Program-made: the position numbers and the translations under genes
In this document: positions 36,867-44,800 of the stretch, in pieces
Position numbering within the stretch: the stretch's first letter is position 1
How the letters are laid out: every line of letters starts with the position of its first letter
Notes under the pieces: model-generated
What the model saw: the letters and a program-made list of their open reading frames with translations, nothing else
Database searches by the model: none
What the model was told of the DNA's origin: nothing
NCBI RefSeq assembly: GCF_012955605.1
Contig: NZ_CP052135.1
Location: forward strand, 1,333,501-1,397,500
Direction of reading: 5' to 3'
DNA length: 64,000 nt
Source of the DNA: Bacillus fonticola
GTDB taxonomy: Bacteria; Bacillota; Bacilli; Bacillales; JC228

Positions 36867-37112
36867 ATGCATTGTCCAAAACGTCCAGATTGCGTGATGC
36901 CACCGGTGGTGCATCCTACGAAAACGTGCGTGAATCATACGTTTTCAAATACAGTAGTTCCGCACATTCATCCGCAACACAATGTAACGGTTAATCACCA
37001 AAATTACCAGCATAATCACTATTTTCCACAATCACAGTCTGTAGCTCAAGAAGTTACAAACCAACAAAATTTCTATCCGCCTGGATCGGCACCATATCCG
37101 TACGGTAGATAA
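36867..37112 (+). CDS. cotD: Spore coat protein CotD family
   Basis: An 81-residue His-, Pro- and Asn-rich protein with the CotD pattern: MHCPKRPDC, then VHPTKTCVNHTF, VVPHIHPQHNVTVNHQNYQH. It is a spore inner-coat component in relatives. Ribosome site GAAAGGAG precedes the ATG by 9-10 bases. It sits between mrfB and ypsA, the same place as in B. subtilis, and has a SigK-type promoter. Only two cysteines, both N-terminal, remain. Confidence 0.92.
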   Translation: MHCPKRPDCVMPPVVHPTKTCVNHTFSNTVVPHIHPQHNVTVNHQNYQHNHYFPQSQSVAQEVTNQQNFYPPGSAPYPYGR

Positions 37113-37119
37113 TAGTTTA

Positions 37120-37157
37120 ATGACTTCGGCAACAACTGTTGTCGAAGTCATTTTTCT
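37120..37157 (+). terminator. Rho-independent terminator after cotD
   Basis: ATGACTTCGGCAACA pairs with TGTTGTCGAAGTCAT (one G-T pair) and is followed by T5. Confidence 0.9.
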
Positions 37158-37177
37158 TTGAATAGGGGAGTGGTATC

Positions 37178-37729
37178 GTGTCAACGTGGTTTGTGTCTGG
37201 ATACAAATCGTTCGAGCTAGGAATCTTCAAACGTGACGCAATAGAAGTTTTCTACATACAAAAAGCGATTAGAAACATTCTCTTACAAAAGATTGATGAA
37301 GGATTGGAATGGGTGCTTATTAGCGGTCAACTCGGTGTAGAGTTATGGGCGGCCGAAACAGTGTTTGCTTTGCAAGACGAAGGGTTTGACGTAAAGCTTG
37401 CCGTGATCCAACCCTTTCTCGAGATGGAAAGTCGGTGGAAAGAGGGAAATCAAGAATGGTTTCATGAAGTTATTGCAAATGCGGACTATCATAATGCTGT
37501 GTTCCATGAATCGTACAAAGGGGCTCATCAATTACGAAGGCATCATCAATTTGTTCTCGATCACACAGAGGGGGCTATACTTCTGTACGACGTGGAACGA
37601 GAAGGCTCCCCGCGATTTTTTTTAGAGGCTGCTCGCTTTGAAGCAACAACCGTTTCGTACCCGATAGAAATGATTACGTTTGACGACCTGCAAAATGTGG
37701 TAGAAGAAGATGAACAAACTTTTGACTAG
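37178..37729 (+). CDS. ypsA: YpsA, SLOG-fold protein
   Basis: 183 residues beginning [17 protein letters not shown], with [13 protein letters not shown], a DprA/LOG-like nucleotide-binding pattern (SLOG superfamily). In B. subtilis and Staphylococcus aureus YpsA influences cell division and oxidative stress survival. The GTG start (37178) follows AGGGGAGTGG. gpsB, another division factor, is next, and this pairing is conserved. Confidence 0.94.
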   Translation: MSTWFVSGYKSFELGIFKRDAIEVFYIQKAIRNILLQKIDEGLEWVLISGQLGVELWAAETVFALQDEGFDVKLAVIQPFLEMESRWKEGNQEWFHEVIANADYHNAVFHESYKGAHQLRRHHQFVLDHTEGAILLYDVEREGSPRFFLEAARFEATTVSYPIEMITFDDLQNVVEEDEQTFD

Positions 37730-37796
37730 GTCATCATTCCTCGTTGACAAGCGAAGAGAACTTTGGAAAAATAGTGTAGACAAAGAGGTGATGCAC

Positions 37797-38111
37797 TTGT
37801 ATACAGAACGCATTAAATTGACGGCTAAAGAGATCCTTGAAAAAGACTTTAAATCGGGAATGCGTGGGTACAAACCAGAAGACGTCGACCAGTTCCTAGA
37901 TCTGATTATAAAAGACTACGAAGCGTTCCACGAAATGATTGACGAATTACAACAGGAAAATTCAAGATTGAAAAAGCAAGCTGACCAAGCAACCCAACAA
38001 CGGACGAAAACCACCACCACTGCACAGCCAGCAGGAACGACGAACTTCGATATTTTGAAGCGGCTTTCCAATCTTGAAAAGCATGTATTTGGAAGTAAGC
38101 TGTACGAGTAA
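37797..38111 (+). CDS. gpsB: Cell division regulator GpsB
   Basis: Small DivIVA-like coiled-coil protein that links penicillin-binding proteins and division proteins at the septum. About 104 residues: N-terminal membrane-binding lipid domain ([20 protein letters not shown]), coiled coil (about 40-65), a Gln/Thr linker, and the C-terminal trimer module [21 protein letters not shown] choose the TTG at 37797, six bases after AAAGAGGTG; an ATG at 37791 touches that site, and the frame runs on upstream to 37710 inside ypsA. Confidence 0.95.
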   Translation: MYTERIKLTAKEILEKDFKSGMRGYKPEDVDQFLDLIIKDYEAFHEMIDELQQENSRLKKQADQATQQRTKTTTTAQPAGTTNFDILKRLSNLEKHVFGSKLYE

Positions 38112-38156
38112 TTAGAGTCCCAATAAAATTATACTTATTTCCGAAAATTAGGACAC

Positions 38157-38185
38157 TTGATTTTCCTTAGTAAACGTACTATACT
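38157..38185 (+). promoter_or_regulatory. rnpB promoter
   Basis: TTGATT (38157-38162), 17 bases, TATACT (38180-38185), just upstream of the RNase P RNA start. Confidence 0.75.
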
Positions 38186-38189
38186 TTCT

Positions 38190-38602
38190 AATGTCAACGT
38201 TCGGGTAACCGCTGTAACGTTATTACGTTGTAGAGGAAAGTCCATGCTCGCACGTAGCTGAGATGCGCGTAGTGATCGTGCCTGACCAATTCATAAGTCA
38301 GGGCAGTACATCTTGTACTGACGGCCGGGAGTACACCTACGTCTTCGGATATGGTGTTCTTGCCCTGTAAAAGTGCCACAGTGACGAAGCCTTACTGGAA
38401 ACGGTAAGGGTGGAACGAGGTAAACCCCACGAGCGAGAAACCCAAATATTGGTAGGGGCATTCCTTTACTGGAAATGAACAGGTGAAGGAGACAGCAAAA
38501 CTGTAGATAGATGGTTACCCCCTGAGTACGAGACGTGGTCAGTCGCTTGAGTACAAATGGGACAGAACATGGCTTACAGAACGTTGTCAAATGACCATGA
38601 TT
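38190..38602 (+). ncRNA. rnpB: RNase P RNA, Bacillus (type B) class
   Basis: Catalytic RNA that trims tRNA 5' ends. Conserved blocks are present in order: AACGTTCGGGTAA, GTAGAGGAAAGTCCATGCTC, GAGATG, CTGACGG, CTACGTCTTCGGATATGG, AAGTGCCACAGTGACGAAG, GGAACG-type GGTAAACCCC, GCGAGAAACCCAAAT, GGTAGGGG, TGTAGATAGATG, CTGAGTACGAG, and ACATGGCTTACAGAACGTT at the 3' end. The gpsB-rnpB-ypsC order is that of B. subtilis. Ends are approximate. Confidence 0.96.
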
Positions 38603-38611
38603 CTAAATGCT

Positions 38612-38639
38612 AAACTCTCCTATATAGGGGAGTTTTTTC
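38612..38639 (+). terminator. Rho-independent terminator after rnpB
   Basis: AACTCTCC pairs with GGGGAGTT across a TATATA loop, then T6. Confidence 0.85.
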
Positions 38640-38668
38640 TATTATAAGAACTAGAGAGGATGAGCTAT

Positions 38669-39796
38669 GTGAACTATACAATTATCGCCACGTGCGCAAT
38701 GGGAATTGAAGCCATATTGGCAAAGGAAGTACGAGCTCTTGGCTATGAATGTGAGGTCGAAAACGGTCGTGTCACTTTTCGTGGTGACGCTCGCGATGTC
38801 GCACAAGCTAACATGTGGCTGCGCACGGCCGATCGCATTCGTCTTGAAATTGGAAAATTTCGTGCCAAAACGTTTGATGAGCTGTTCGAAGGAACGCTTC
38901 AGCTGCCATGGGAGCAATTTATCTCAGTAGATGCAGCTTTCCCGGTATCAGGAAAATCAGTTCAATCGACTTTGTTTAGTGTACCTGATTGTCAAGGGAT
39001 CGTAAAAAAGGCTATCGTTGAACGCTTGAAGCGAAAGTATCGCCAAGTGACGTGGTTTGAAGAGCAAGGTGCGCCAGTTCCCATTGAAATTGCGTTGCGT
39101 AAAGATATGGCGGTGTTAACTATTGATTCAAGTGGGACAGGCTTACATAAACGGGGGTATCGTCTTGAACAAGGGGAAGCGCCTATTAAGGAAACATTGG
39201 CGGCTGCTCTCGTACAGTTGACGAATTGGTTTCCGGACAAGCCATTTGTCGACCTGTTTTGTGGATCAGGAACAATTGCCATTGAAGCCGCACTCATCGG
39301 ACAAAATATCGCTCCAGGTTTTAACCGCTCCTTCGCGTGTGAATTGTGGAAGATGTTTCCGAAAAGCGTTTGGGAGGAAGTTCGCCAAGAAGCTGATGAC
39401 AGCGCGGACTATGGAAAAGAACTACAAATTTTCGGATCGGATCTTGACCCGAAGATGATAGAGATCGCCAAAGTAAATGCGTTAGAAGCAGGTTTGTACG
39501 ACGCCATTCAATGGAAGCAAATGCGTGCATCAGACTTTAAGACGACAGGGGAAAATGGTGTCATCGTGTGCAATCCACCTTGGGGAGAACGGATGGGGAA
39601 AAGAGAAGTAGAGAGTCTATACAGTGAACTTGGGGAAACGCTGAAGCCTTATGAAACATGGTCTGTGTATGTCCTGACCGGAGATGAACAGTTTGAAGAG
39701 CACTATGGGAAGAAAGCCACTAAAAAACGGAAGCTGTTTAACGGATTTATCCGAACAGACTTTTATCAATACTGGGGAAAACGACCGAAAAAATAA
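38669..39796 (+). CDS. ypsC: YpsC, THUMP-domain 23S rRNA guanine methyltransferase (RlmL type)
   Basis: About 375 residues. The N-terminus (VNYTIIATCAMGIEAILAKEV) and the THUMP domain (about 50-150) are followed by a Rossmann methyltransferase domain with FVDLFCGSGTIAIEAALI (SAM site) and the catalytic NPPWGERM motif near 300, typical of m2G rRNA enzymes. GTG 38669 is chosen because it lies about 9 bases after AGAGAGG; the in-frame ATG at 38660 abuts it. Conserved neighbour of rnpB. Confidence 0.94.
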   Translation: MNYTIIATCAMGIEAILAKEVRALGYECEVENGRVTFRGDARDVAQANMWLRTADRIRLEIGKFRAKTFDELFEGTLQLPWEQFISVDAAFPVSGKSVQSTLFSVPDCQGIVKKAIVERLKRKYRQVTWFEEQGAPVPIEIALRKDMAVLTIDSSGTGLHKRGYRLEQGEAPIKETLAAALVQLTNWFPDKPFVDLFCGSGTIAIEAALIGQNIAPGFNRSFACELWKMFPKSVWEEVRQEADDSADYGKELQIFGSDLDPKMIEIAKVNALEAGLYDAIQWKQMRASDFKTTGENGVIVCNPPWGERMGKREVESLYSELGETLKPYETWSVYVLTGDEQFEEHYGKKATKKRKLFNGFIRTDFYQYWGKRPKK

Positions 39797-39887
39797 TAGG
39801 ACGGTCACACGTTACATATACTTTTCTATGGAGCTGGGGGCGCTAGATCAATGCGCTTGCAGTTTTTCAATCATGGAGGTGGAAAAT

Positions 39888-40091
39888 GTGGACCCTCAGT
39901 CTTTTGTAATAATCGAAAAAGCGTTGGCGTATTCTAAAAACACCTTTAAACAACATCCCAACGTGCTCGCTCAATTGAACATGGCAACAGAGCAATTAGA
40001 AGAAGCGAAACAATTTGCGTATTATAGACGAGAAAAGCAAGTCCGTTGTGGAAGTATAACTGTCTTACACAGGCAGGAAAAAACGTGGTGA
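39888..40091 (+). CDS. Small hypothetical protein (67 residues)
   Basis: From GTG 39888, 8 bases after GGAGG. It reads VDPQSFVIIEKALAYSKNTF and continues as a charged helical protein (LNMATEQLEEAKQFAYYRRE), ending in a basic tail. No membrane segment or known domain. The stop lies inside the following terminator stem. The same frame is open upstream into ypsC without a ribosome site. Function unknown. Confidence 0.6.
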   Translation: MDPQSFVIIEKALAYSKNTFKQHPNVLAQLNMATEQLEEAKQFAYYRREKQVRCGSITVLHRQEKTW

Positions 40092-40114
40092 AGACGATTC
40101 ACCACGTTTTTTTC
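40079..40114 (+). terminator. Strong rho-independent terminator
   Basis: AAAACGTGGTGAA pairs with TTCACCACGTTTT, followed by further T residues. The stem contains the stop codon of the 67-residue gene. Confidence 0.9.
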
Positions 40115-40250
40115 GCGAATGAGCCATTGAACAGTGTAGAACAAGCTAATGGTAGAACTTTCTGATAAGATGAAAAGGTAATACATAAGAAATGAACATA
40201 GGTGAAAGAGAGGTGACGCCTGGCAAGGAAGCTTGCGAGGCAAAATAACA

Positions 40251-41753
40251 ATGACTATTCAGCAAACTGAGTCCGAGTTTTTAGAGTACGTGAAACAAAA
40301 TCATGCCTACGGAGAAGCTTTGTCTGTTTTGTTCTGGGATTTACGAACGGGAGCGCCTAAAAAGGGAATTGACCAGCGCTCGGAGACGATCGGGGTTCTC
40401 TCGTCCGAACTATTCCGACGGACAACTTCTAATGAAATGGGTTCTTTCTTGGAAAAACTATCAAGTGAGGACGAGCTTTCAGAACGGTCGAAGCTTGTAC
40501 TAGCTGAGTGCAAAAAAGAATACGATTTAAATCGTAAAATTCCACAAAAGGATTACGAGCGTTATGTTGTGCTCCAATCAAAAGCCGAGAGTGTATGGGA
40601 GGAAGCGAAGGAAAAGCAAGATTACGGAATGTTTCAACCATACTTAGCAGAGCTTGTACAATACAATAAGCAGTTTATCGAGCTATGGGGAGTAAAAGAT
40701 GGGAACCCGTACAACACGCTTCTCGACCAATACGAGCCTGGGATGACAGTAAATAAGCTTGATGAACTATTTACAGAAGTCCGCAATTCAATTGTTCCGC
40801 TAGTAGAGGAAATTGCTGGGGCATCGAAACAACCGAATTCAGACCTTGTCCGTTTTCACTTTCCAAAAGAAAATCAAAAAGCGTACAGTCTATCCGTACT
40901 AAAGGAACTTGGTTACGATTTTTCCAAAGGTCGTTTAGACGAGACCGTGCATCCATTTGCAATTGGTATTAACCGTGGAGATGTTCGGATCACCACAAAA
41001 TATGATGAGAGTGATTTCCGGACTGCACTGTTTGGTACGATACACGAGTGCGGGCACGCAATCTATGAGCAAAATATTTCTATAGATCTTGAAGGAACAC
41101 CGCTCGCTGATGGAACATCGATGGGGATCCATGAATCGCAATCGTTATTTTATGAAAACTTCATAGGTCGAAATCCACTTTTCTGGAAGACTCATTACCC
41201 TTCGCTTCAGCAAGCAGCAGGTGGAGCGCTGGATAGTGTAGGATTGGACGACTTTTATTTTGCGGTCAATGAATCAAAGCCGTCACTAATTCGTATCGAG
41301 GCTGACGAGTTGACGTACCCGTTACATATAATGATCCGGTATGAAATTGAAAAACAACTGATTACTGGAAACTTAGATACGAAGGATTTACCTGAAGTAT
41401 GGAACTCTTTATATGAAGAATATTTAGGAGTTCGTCCTCCTCATGATGGGGTCGGGGTGTTGCAAGACGTGCATTGGTCTGGAGGAAGCTTCGGTTATTT
41501 CCCTTCCTATGCACTCGGATTATTTTATGCGTCCCAACTGCACAACGCTATGGAACAAGCACTACCGTTTGATGAGCTCGTTGAAAAAGGAGAATTCCTA
41601 CCTATTCGCGAGTGGTTAACGACAAACGTGCATCAGTTTGGGAAAACAAAGAAGCCATTAGACGTCATCCAAGACGCGACAGGGGAAGCCTTGAGTGCAA
41701 AGTATTTTATTCAACATATGTCAAACAAATATCGTACACTATACAACCTGTAA
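40251..41753 (+). CDS. ypwA: Carboxypeptidase Taq family metallopeptidase (M32)
   Basis: Zinc-dependent carboxypeptidase that removes C-terminal residues from peptides. 500 residues with the M32 zinc motif HECGH in FGTIHECGHAIYEQN (near residue 266), the downstream zinc ligand Glu in MGIHESQSLFYEN, and the conserved ADELTYPLHIMIRYE block. I start at ATG 40251 (MTIQQTESEFL); a TTG at 40233 extends it by six residues without clear need. Equivalent to B. subtilis YpwA. Confidence 0.95.
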   Translation: MTIQQTESEFLEYVKQNHAYGEALSVLFWDLRTGAPKKGIDQRSETIGVLSSELFRRTTSNEMGSFLEKLSSEDELSERSKLVLAECKKEYDLNRKIPQKDYERYVVLQSKAESVWEEAKEKQDYGMFQPYLAELVQYNKQFIELWGVKDGNPYNTLLDQYEPGMTVNKLDELFTEVRNSIVPLVEEIAGASKQPNSDLVRFHFPKENQKAYSLSVLKELGYDFSKGRLDETVHPFAIGINRGDVRITTKYDESDFRTALFGTIHECGHAIYEQNISIDLEGTPLADGTSMGIHESQSLFYENFIGRNPLFWKTHYPSLQQAAGGALDSVGLDDFYFAVNESKPSLIRIEADELTYPLHIMIRYEIEKQLITGNLDTKDLPEVWNSLYEEYLGVRPPHDGVGVLQDVHWSGGSFGYFPSYALGLFYASQLHNAMEQALPFDELVEKGEFLPIREWLTTNVHQFGKTKKPLDVIQDATGEALSAKYFIQHMSNKYRTLYNL

Positions 41754-41826
41754 AAAGTACTGAACAGTTCACTCGCATCCCCCTCTTTCATAGACTGCTG
41801 TAATAGCTATATAGGAGGGGATTCTT

Positions 41827-41970
41827 ATGTCACACTGGTATTGTGTACACTGTTGCGCGGTACAGCATCAGTCCGATCGTTGTGGGTTATGTGGAGAACA
41901 TGAATTACAACCGATCATTTTTCATTTGCACCATACACACGAAAAGGTGAAGAAACAGCAGGAGGAGTAA
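41827..41970 (+). CDS. Small Cys-rich zinc-ribbon-like protein (47 residues)
   Basis: Reads MSHWYCVHCCAVQHQSDRCG, then LCGEHELQPIIFHLHHTHEK and a Lys/Gln/Glu tail. Two CxxC knuckles (CVHC and CGLC) fit a zinc ribbon. Ribosome site TAGGAGGGG lies 7 bases before the ATG. Too short for many gene callers; its strong ribosome site and cysteine pattern support it. Function unknown. Confidence 0.7.
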   Translation: MSHWYCVHCCAVQHQSDRCGLCGEHELQPIIFHLHHTHEKVKKQQEE

Positions 41971-42021
41971 TGTACTTCTCTTGCTTCTGCTGCACAAGAA
42001 AATTTTTAAGGAGGTACATAA

Positions 42022-42780
42022 GTGGCACATTTTAGATTAGACGGAAAAGTGGCCATTGTTACGGGTGCTGGGAGAGGAATTGGACGAGCTTTAGCCATTG
42101 GATTAGCTGAGGCGGGTGCCGAAGTCGTTGTCATGTCGCGAACCGTTGCCGATCTAGAGGAAACGGCGCGGCTGATAGAACGAGCTGGGGGCAAAAGCTA
42201 CATTGTCTCCGCAGATGTTTCTAATATCAACTCGATTCGTTCAAGCTTCAAAAAAGTGGATGGGCTTGTCCCATCTGTAGACATTCTTGTAAATAACGCC
42301 GGTATGAACATTCGATCAAAGGCAGATGATGTCACTGAGGCAGAGTGGCAACAAATCCTTGACACGAACAGTCGCTCTGCGTTCTTTTGTGCTCAAGAGG
42401 CAAAGAAACGCATGGCGGACGGGGGTTCTATTATTTCCATCGCATCTGTTGCGGGCACACGTGCATTGCGAACAGGGGTCGCGTACGGTGCTTCAAAAGC
42501 AGCGCTTATTCAAATGACAAAAACGTTGGCACTTGAGTGGGGGGCTGAAAACATCCGTGTAAACGCAATCGGTCCATGGTATTTTGAGACACCGTTGACC
42601 AAAAAATTGCTAGAAGACGAAGCGTATGTTCAAAATATTTTATCAGTAACACCACTAAAGAGGATTGGTCAACTGGAAGAGCTCGTTGGTCCTGTCATAT
42701 TTTTAGCATCGAACGCGTCAAGTTATATGACGGGTCAGACGCTTTTCGTAGATGGTGGTATGACGATTCACGGGTTTTAA
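42022..42780 (+). CDS. SDR-family NAD(P)-dependent oxidoreductase
   Basis: 252-residue classical short-chain dehydrogenase. Cofactor motif TGAGRGIGRALA, NNAGMNI, catalytic Ser in SIASVAG and Tyr/Lys in YGASKAAL, and C-terminal MTGQTLFVDGGMTI. GTG start behind AAGGAGG. Closest in style to gluconate 5-dehydrogenase/glucose dehydrogenase types; the substrate cannot be told. It precedes the alkylpyrone synthase gene by about 190 bases with a terminator between, so it is probably a separate unit. Confidence 0.88.
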   Translation: MAHFRLDGKVAIVTGAGRGIGRALAIGLAEAGAEVVVMSRTVADLEETARLIERAGGKSYIVSADVSNINSIRSSFKKVDGLVPSVDILVNNAGMNIRSKADDVTEAEWQQILDTNSRSAFFCAQEAKKRMADGGSIISIASVAGTRALRTGVAYGASKAALIQMTKTLALEWGAENIRVNAIGPWYFETPLTKKLLEDEAYVQNILSVTPLKRIGQLEELVGPVIFLASNASSYMTGQTLFVDGGMTIHGF

Positions 42781-42819
42781 AAAGTCCTACATTCACATAC
42801 ACGTTTCAGCAGACTGGTC

Positions 42820-42846
42820 GTTATCATTGCGATCAGTTTTTTTGTT
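42820..42846 (+). terminator. Terminator after the SDR gene
   Basis: ACTGGTCG pairs with CGATCAGT (one G-T pair) and is followed by T7. Confidence 0.8.
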
Positions 42847-42969
42847 TAGGGAGGAGCGTAGAGGGAAAGGTACTGATTTTATCAATTTTACAAAACAATA
42901 ATCGCATAAATATTGGTCAGTTTGGAGACAGTAACCAGTATAGGTTTGTTCTTAGAAAGGGGTCTCACC

Positions 42970-44073
42970 ATGCCAAGACTATTATCAGTAGCTCATATGG
43001 ACCCGCCTTATGAAGTTAAGCAAGATTCTGTAGTTGAGTTTGCGCGTGAGATATTTGCAGAGTCTTATAGAGATATTGATCGACTGCTCACTGTATTTCA
43101 AAACGGCAATATAAAGAGTCGACGTTTTTCAAAGGATTTAACGTGGTTTCAGACTCCCCATAGCTTAGCGGAGAAGAATGATGCCTACCTTGAAACCGCT
43201 GAAAAGCTAGGCACAATGGTTGTAATCAAATGTTTGCGGGAAAGTACATTTTTGCAAAGTCCTATTCCTTACGAAGAGATCGACGCGATTTTCTTCGTGA
43301 GCACAACCGGAATGGCAACACCGAGTATGGAAGCACGCATTATGAACAAGCTCCCTTTTCGTCAAACAACGAAACGAATTCCAATTTGGGGATTAGGTTG
43401 TGCAGGTGGGACAAGCGGGTTAGCGAGGGCTTGTGAGTATTGCAAAGCGTATCCAGAAGCAAAAGTTCTATTGATTGCCTTAGAGCTTTGTAGCTTAACG
43501 TTCCAAAAGGGAGATCTGTCGAAAAGTAACCTTGTAGGGACAAGTCTATTTTCCGATGGTGTTGCTTGTGTGTGCATTGGTGGTGACGGGGCATCTACGG
43601 AATCTGTGCAGCCTACTTATCGCATTCCGTCCTGTGTAGATGCTCAAAGTACGTTGAAACCTAATTCTCTTGGGGTTATGGGGTGGGATGTGAAGGATGA
43701 TGGCTTGTATGTTGTATTTTCACGAGACATTCCATCGATTGTGAAAAACTGGGTGCAGTCCAATGTGGTGTCGTTTTTAGAGAAGAACGAGCTCACCTTA
43801 GATGAGGTGGAGTATTTCATAGCACACCCTGGTGGAAAAAAGGTGTTGGACGCTTATGTAGACGCATTTTCCATTCCAGATGAAAAAACATCATATTCCA
43901 GAGATGTTCTTCGCGACCACGGTAACATGTCGAGCGCTACCGTACTGTACGTGTTAGAAAATGTAATGAAAGAAGCAGCTACAGGAACAAAAAAGGAATG
44001 GGGACTCATGACCTCTTTAGGACCTGGATTTAGTTCTGAACTACTGCTGTTGAAATGGGAGGAGACAGTATAA
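42970..44073 (+). CDS. bcsA: Type III polyketide synthase (alkylpyrone synthase, BcsA/BpsA)
   Basis: Chalcone-synthase-like enzyme. In B. subtilis BpsA makes triketide alkylpyrones from long-chain acyl-CoA and malonyl-CoA. 367 residues. Catalytic Cys144 lies in WGLGCAGGTSG, the His in YFIAHPGGKK, and the Asn in DHGNMSSATVLY. ATG 42970 follows AAGGGGT; upstream in-frame codons to 42913 have no homology value. The methyltransferase ypbQ begins 1 base after the stop, the conserved pair. Confidence 0.94.
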   Translation: MPRLLSVAHMDPPYEVKQDSVVEFAREIFAESYRDIDRLLTVFQNGNIKSRRFSKDLTWFQTPHSLAEKNDAYLETAEKLGTMVVIKCLRESTFLQSPIPYEEIDAIFFVSTTGMATPSMEARIMNKLPFRQTTKRIPIWGLGCAGGTSGLARACEYCKAYPEAKVLLIALELCSLTFQKGDLSKSNLVGTSLFSDGVACVCIGGDGASTESVQPTYRIPSCVDAQSTLKPNSLGVMGWDVKDDGLYVVFSRDIPSIVKNWVQSNVVSFLEKNELTLDEVEYFIAHPGGKKVLDAYVDAFSIPDEKTSYSRDVLRDHGNMSSATVLYVLENVMKEAATGTKKEWGLMTSLGPGFSSELLLLKWEETV

Positions 44074-44074
44074 C

Positions 44075-44638
44075 ATGATGTGGTTCTGGATTTTGTTTTC
44101 GTTTCTTATTTGCCAACGGGGTGTAGAGCTGTTCATCGCGAAACGAAATGAGCGCTGGATGAAAGACCAAGGGGCGAAGGAGTTCGGGGAAGAACATTAC
44201 GGACTGCTTGTGGCCATGCATGTGTCATTCTTCGTTTCACTAGTGTTGGAAGTCCAAACACTCCAACCAGCATTAAGTCCATACGCCCCGTTGTTTCTAT
44301 TTCTGTTCCTGCTTGCTCAATGGCTCAGAGTGTGGGCGATAACTTCACTCGGTAGATTTTGGAATACAAAAATTTTAGTGCTCCCGAATACAAGGGTCAT
44401 TGCACGGGGGCCGTATACATTTATGCGTCACCCGAACTATGTAGTCGTCACGTTAGAGCTTGCTACGTTACCACTCCTATTTCAAGCCTACTTTACGTTT
44501 TTATTTTTCTTTGTTTGCAACTTAATCATTCTTTCTATCCGAATTCCAGAAGAAGAACGCGCGTTGCAAACATGGACCAATTACGACGAACCGTTTGCAG
44601 AAAAAGCTCGCTTCATCCCAAAACGCCCGAAGCTATAA
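44075..44638 (+). CDS. ypbQ: YpbQ, isoprenylcysteine methyltransferase-like membrane protein (BpsB)
   Basis: 187 residues with four or five membrane helices and the C-terminal motif YTFMRHPNYVVVTLE of the ICMT family, which binds SAM. In B. subtilis the partner BpsB methylates the alkylpyrones made by BpsA. Ribosome site GGAGGAG lies within the bcsA end; either of two adjacent ATGs (44075, 44078) could be used. Confidence 0.92.
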   Translation: MMWFWILFSFLICQRGVELFIAKRNERWMKDQGAKEFGEEHYGLLVAMHVSFFVSLVLEVQTLQPALSPYAPLFLFLFLLAQWLRVWAITSLGRFWNTKILVLPNTRVIARGPYTFMRHPNYVVVTLELATLPLLFQAYFTFLFFFVCNLIILSIRIPEEERALQTWTNYDEPFAEKARFIPKRPKL

Positions 44639-44800
44639 TTTCTGCATCGGCGCTTGAAAAATCCACTGATCCGGGTCAGGAATCCGCGTTCGTGAGTAAA
44701 GAATCTGTTCACCTGCGTCTCTTCCTATGCATTCCATGTACAATACGCGTATTGTATGGGAAAATGGAAGAGACTTTTTTTGATTCGGGAGTGTACAGTC

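Noticed and set aside
36797-36994. 65-codon frame before and across cotD
   Set aside because: Overlaps cotD in another frame, no ribosome site, and composition unlike a protein.
39684-39887. Long upstream part of the 67-residue gene
   Set aside because: It overlaps the end of ypsC in another frame and has no ribosome site; the GTG at 39888 does.
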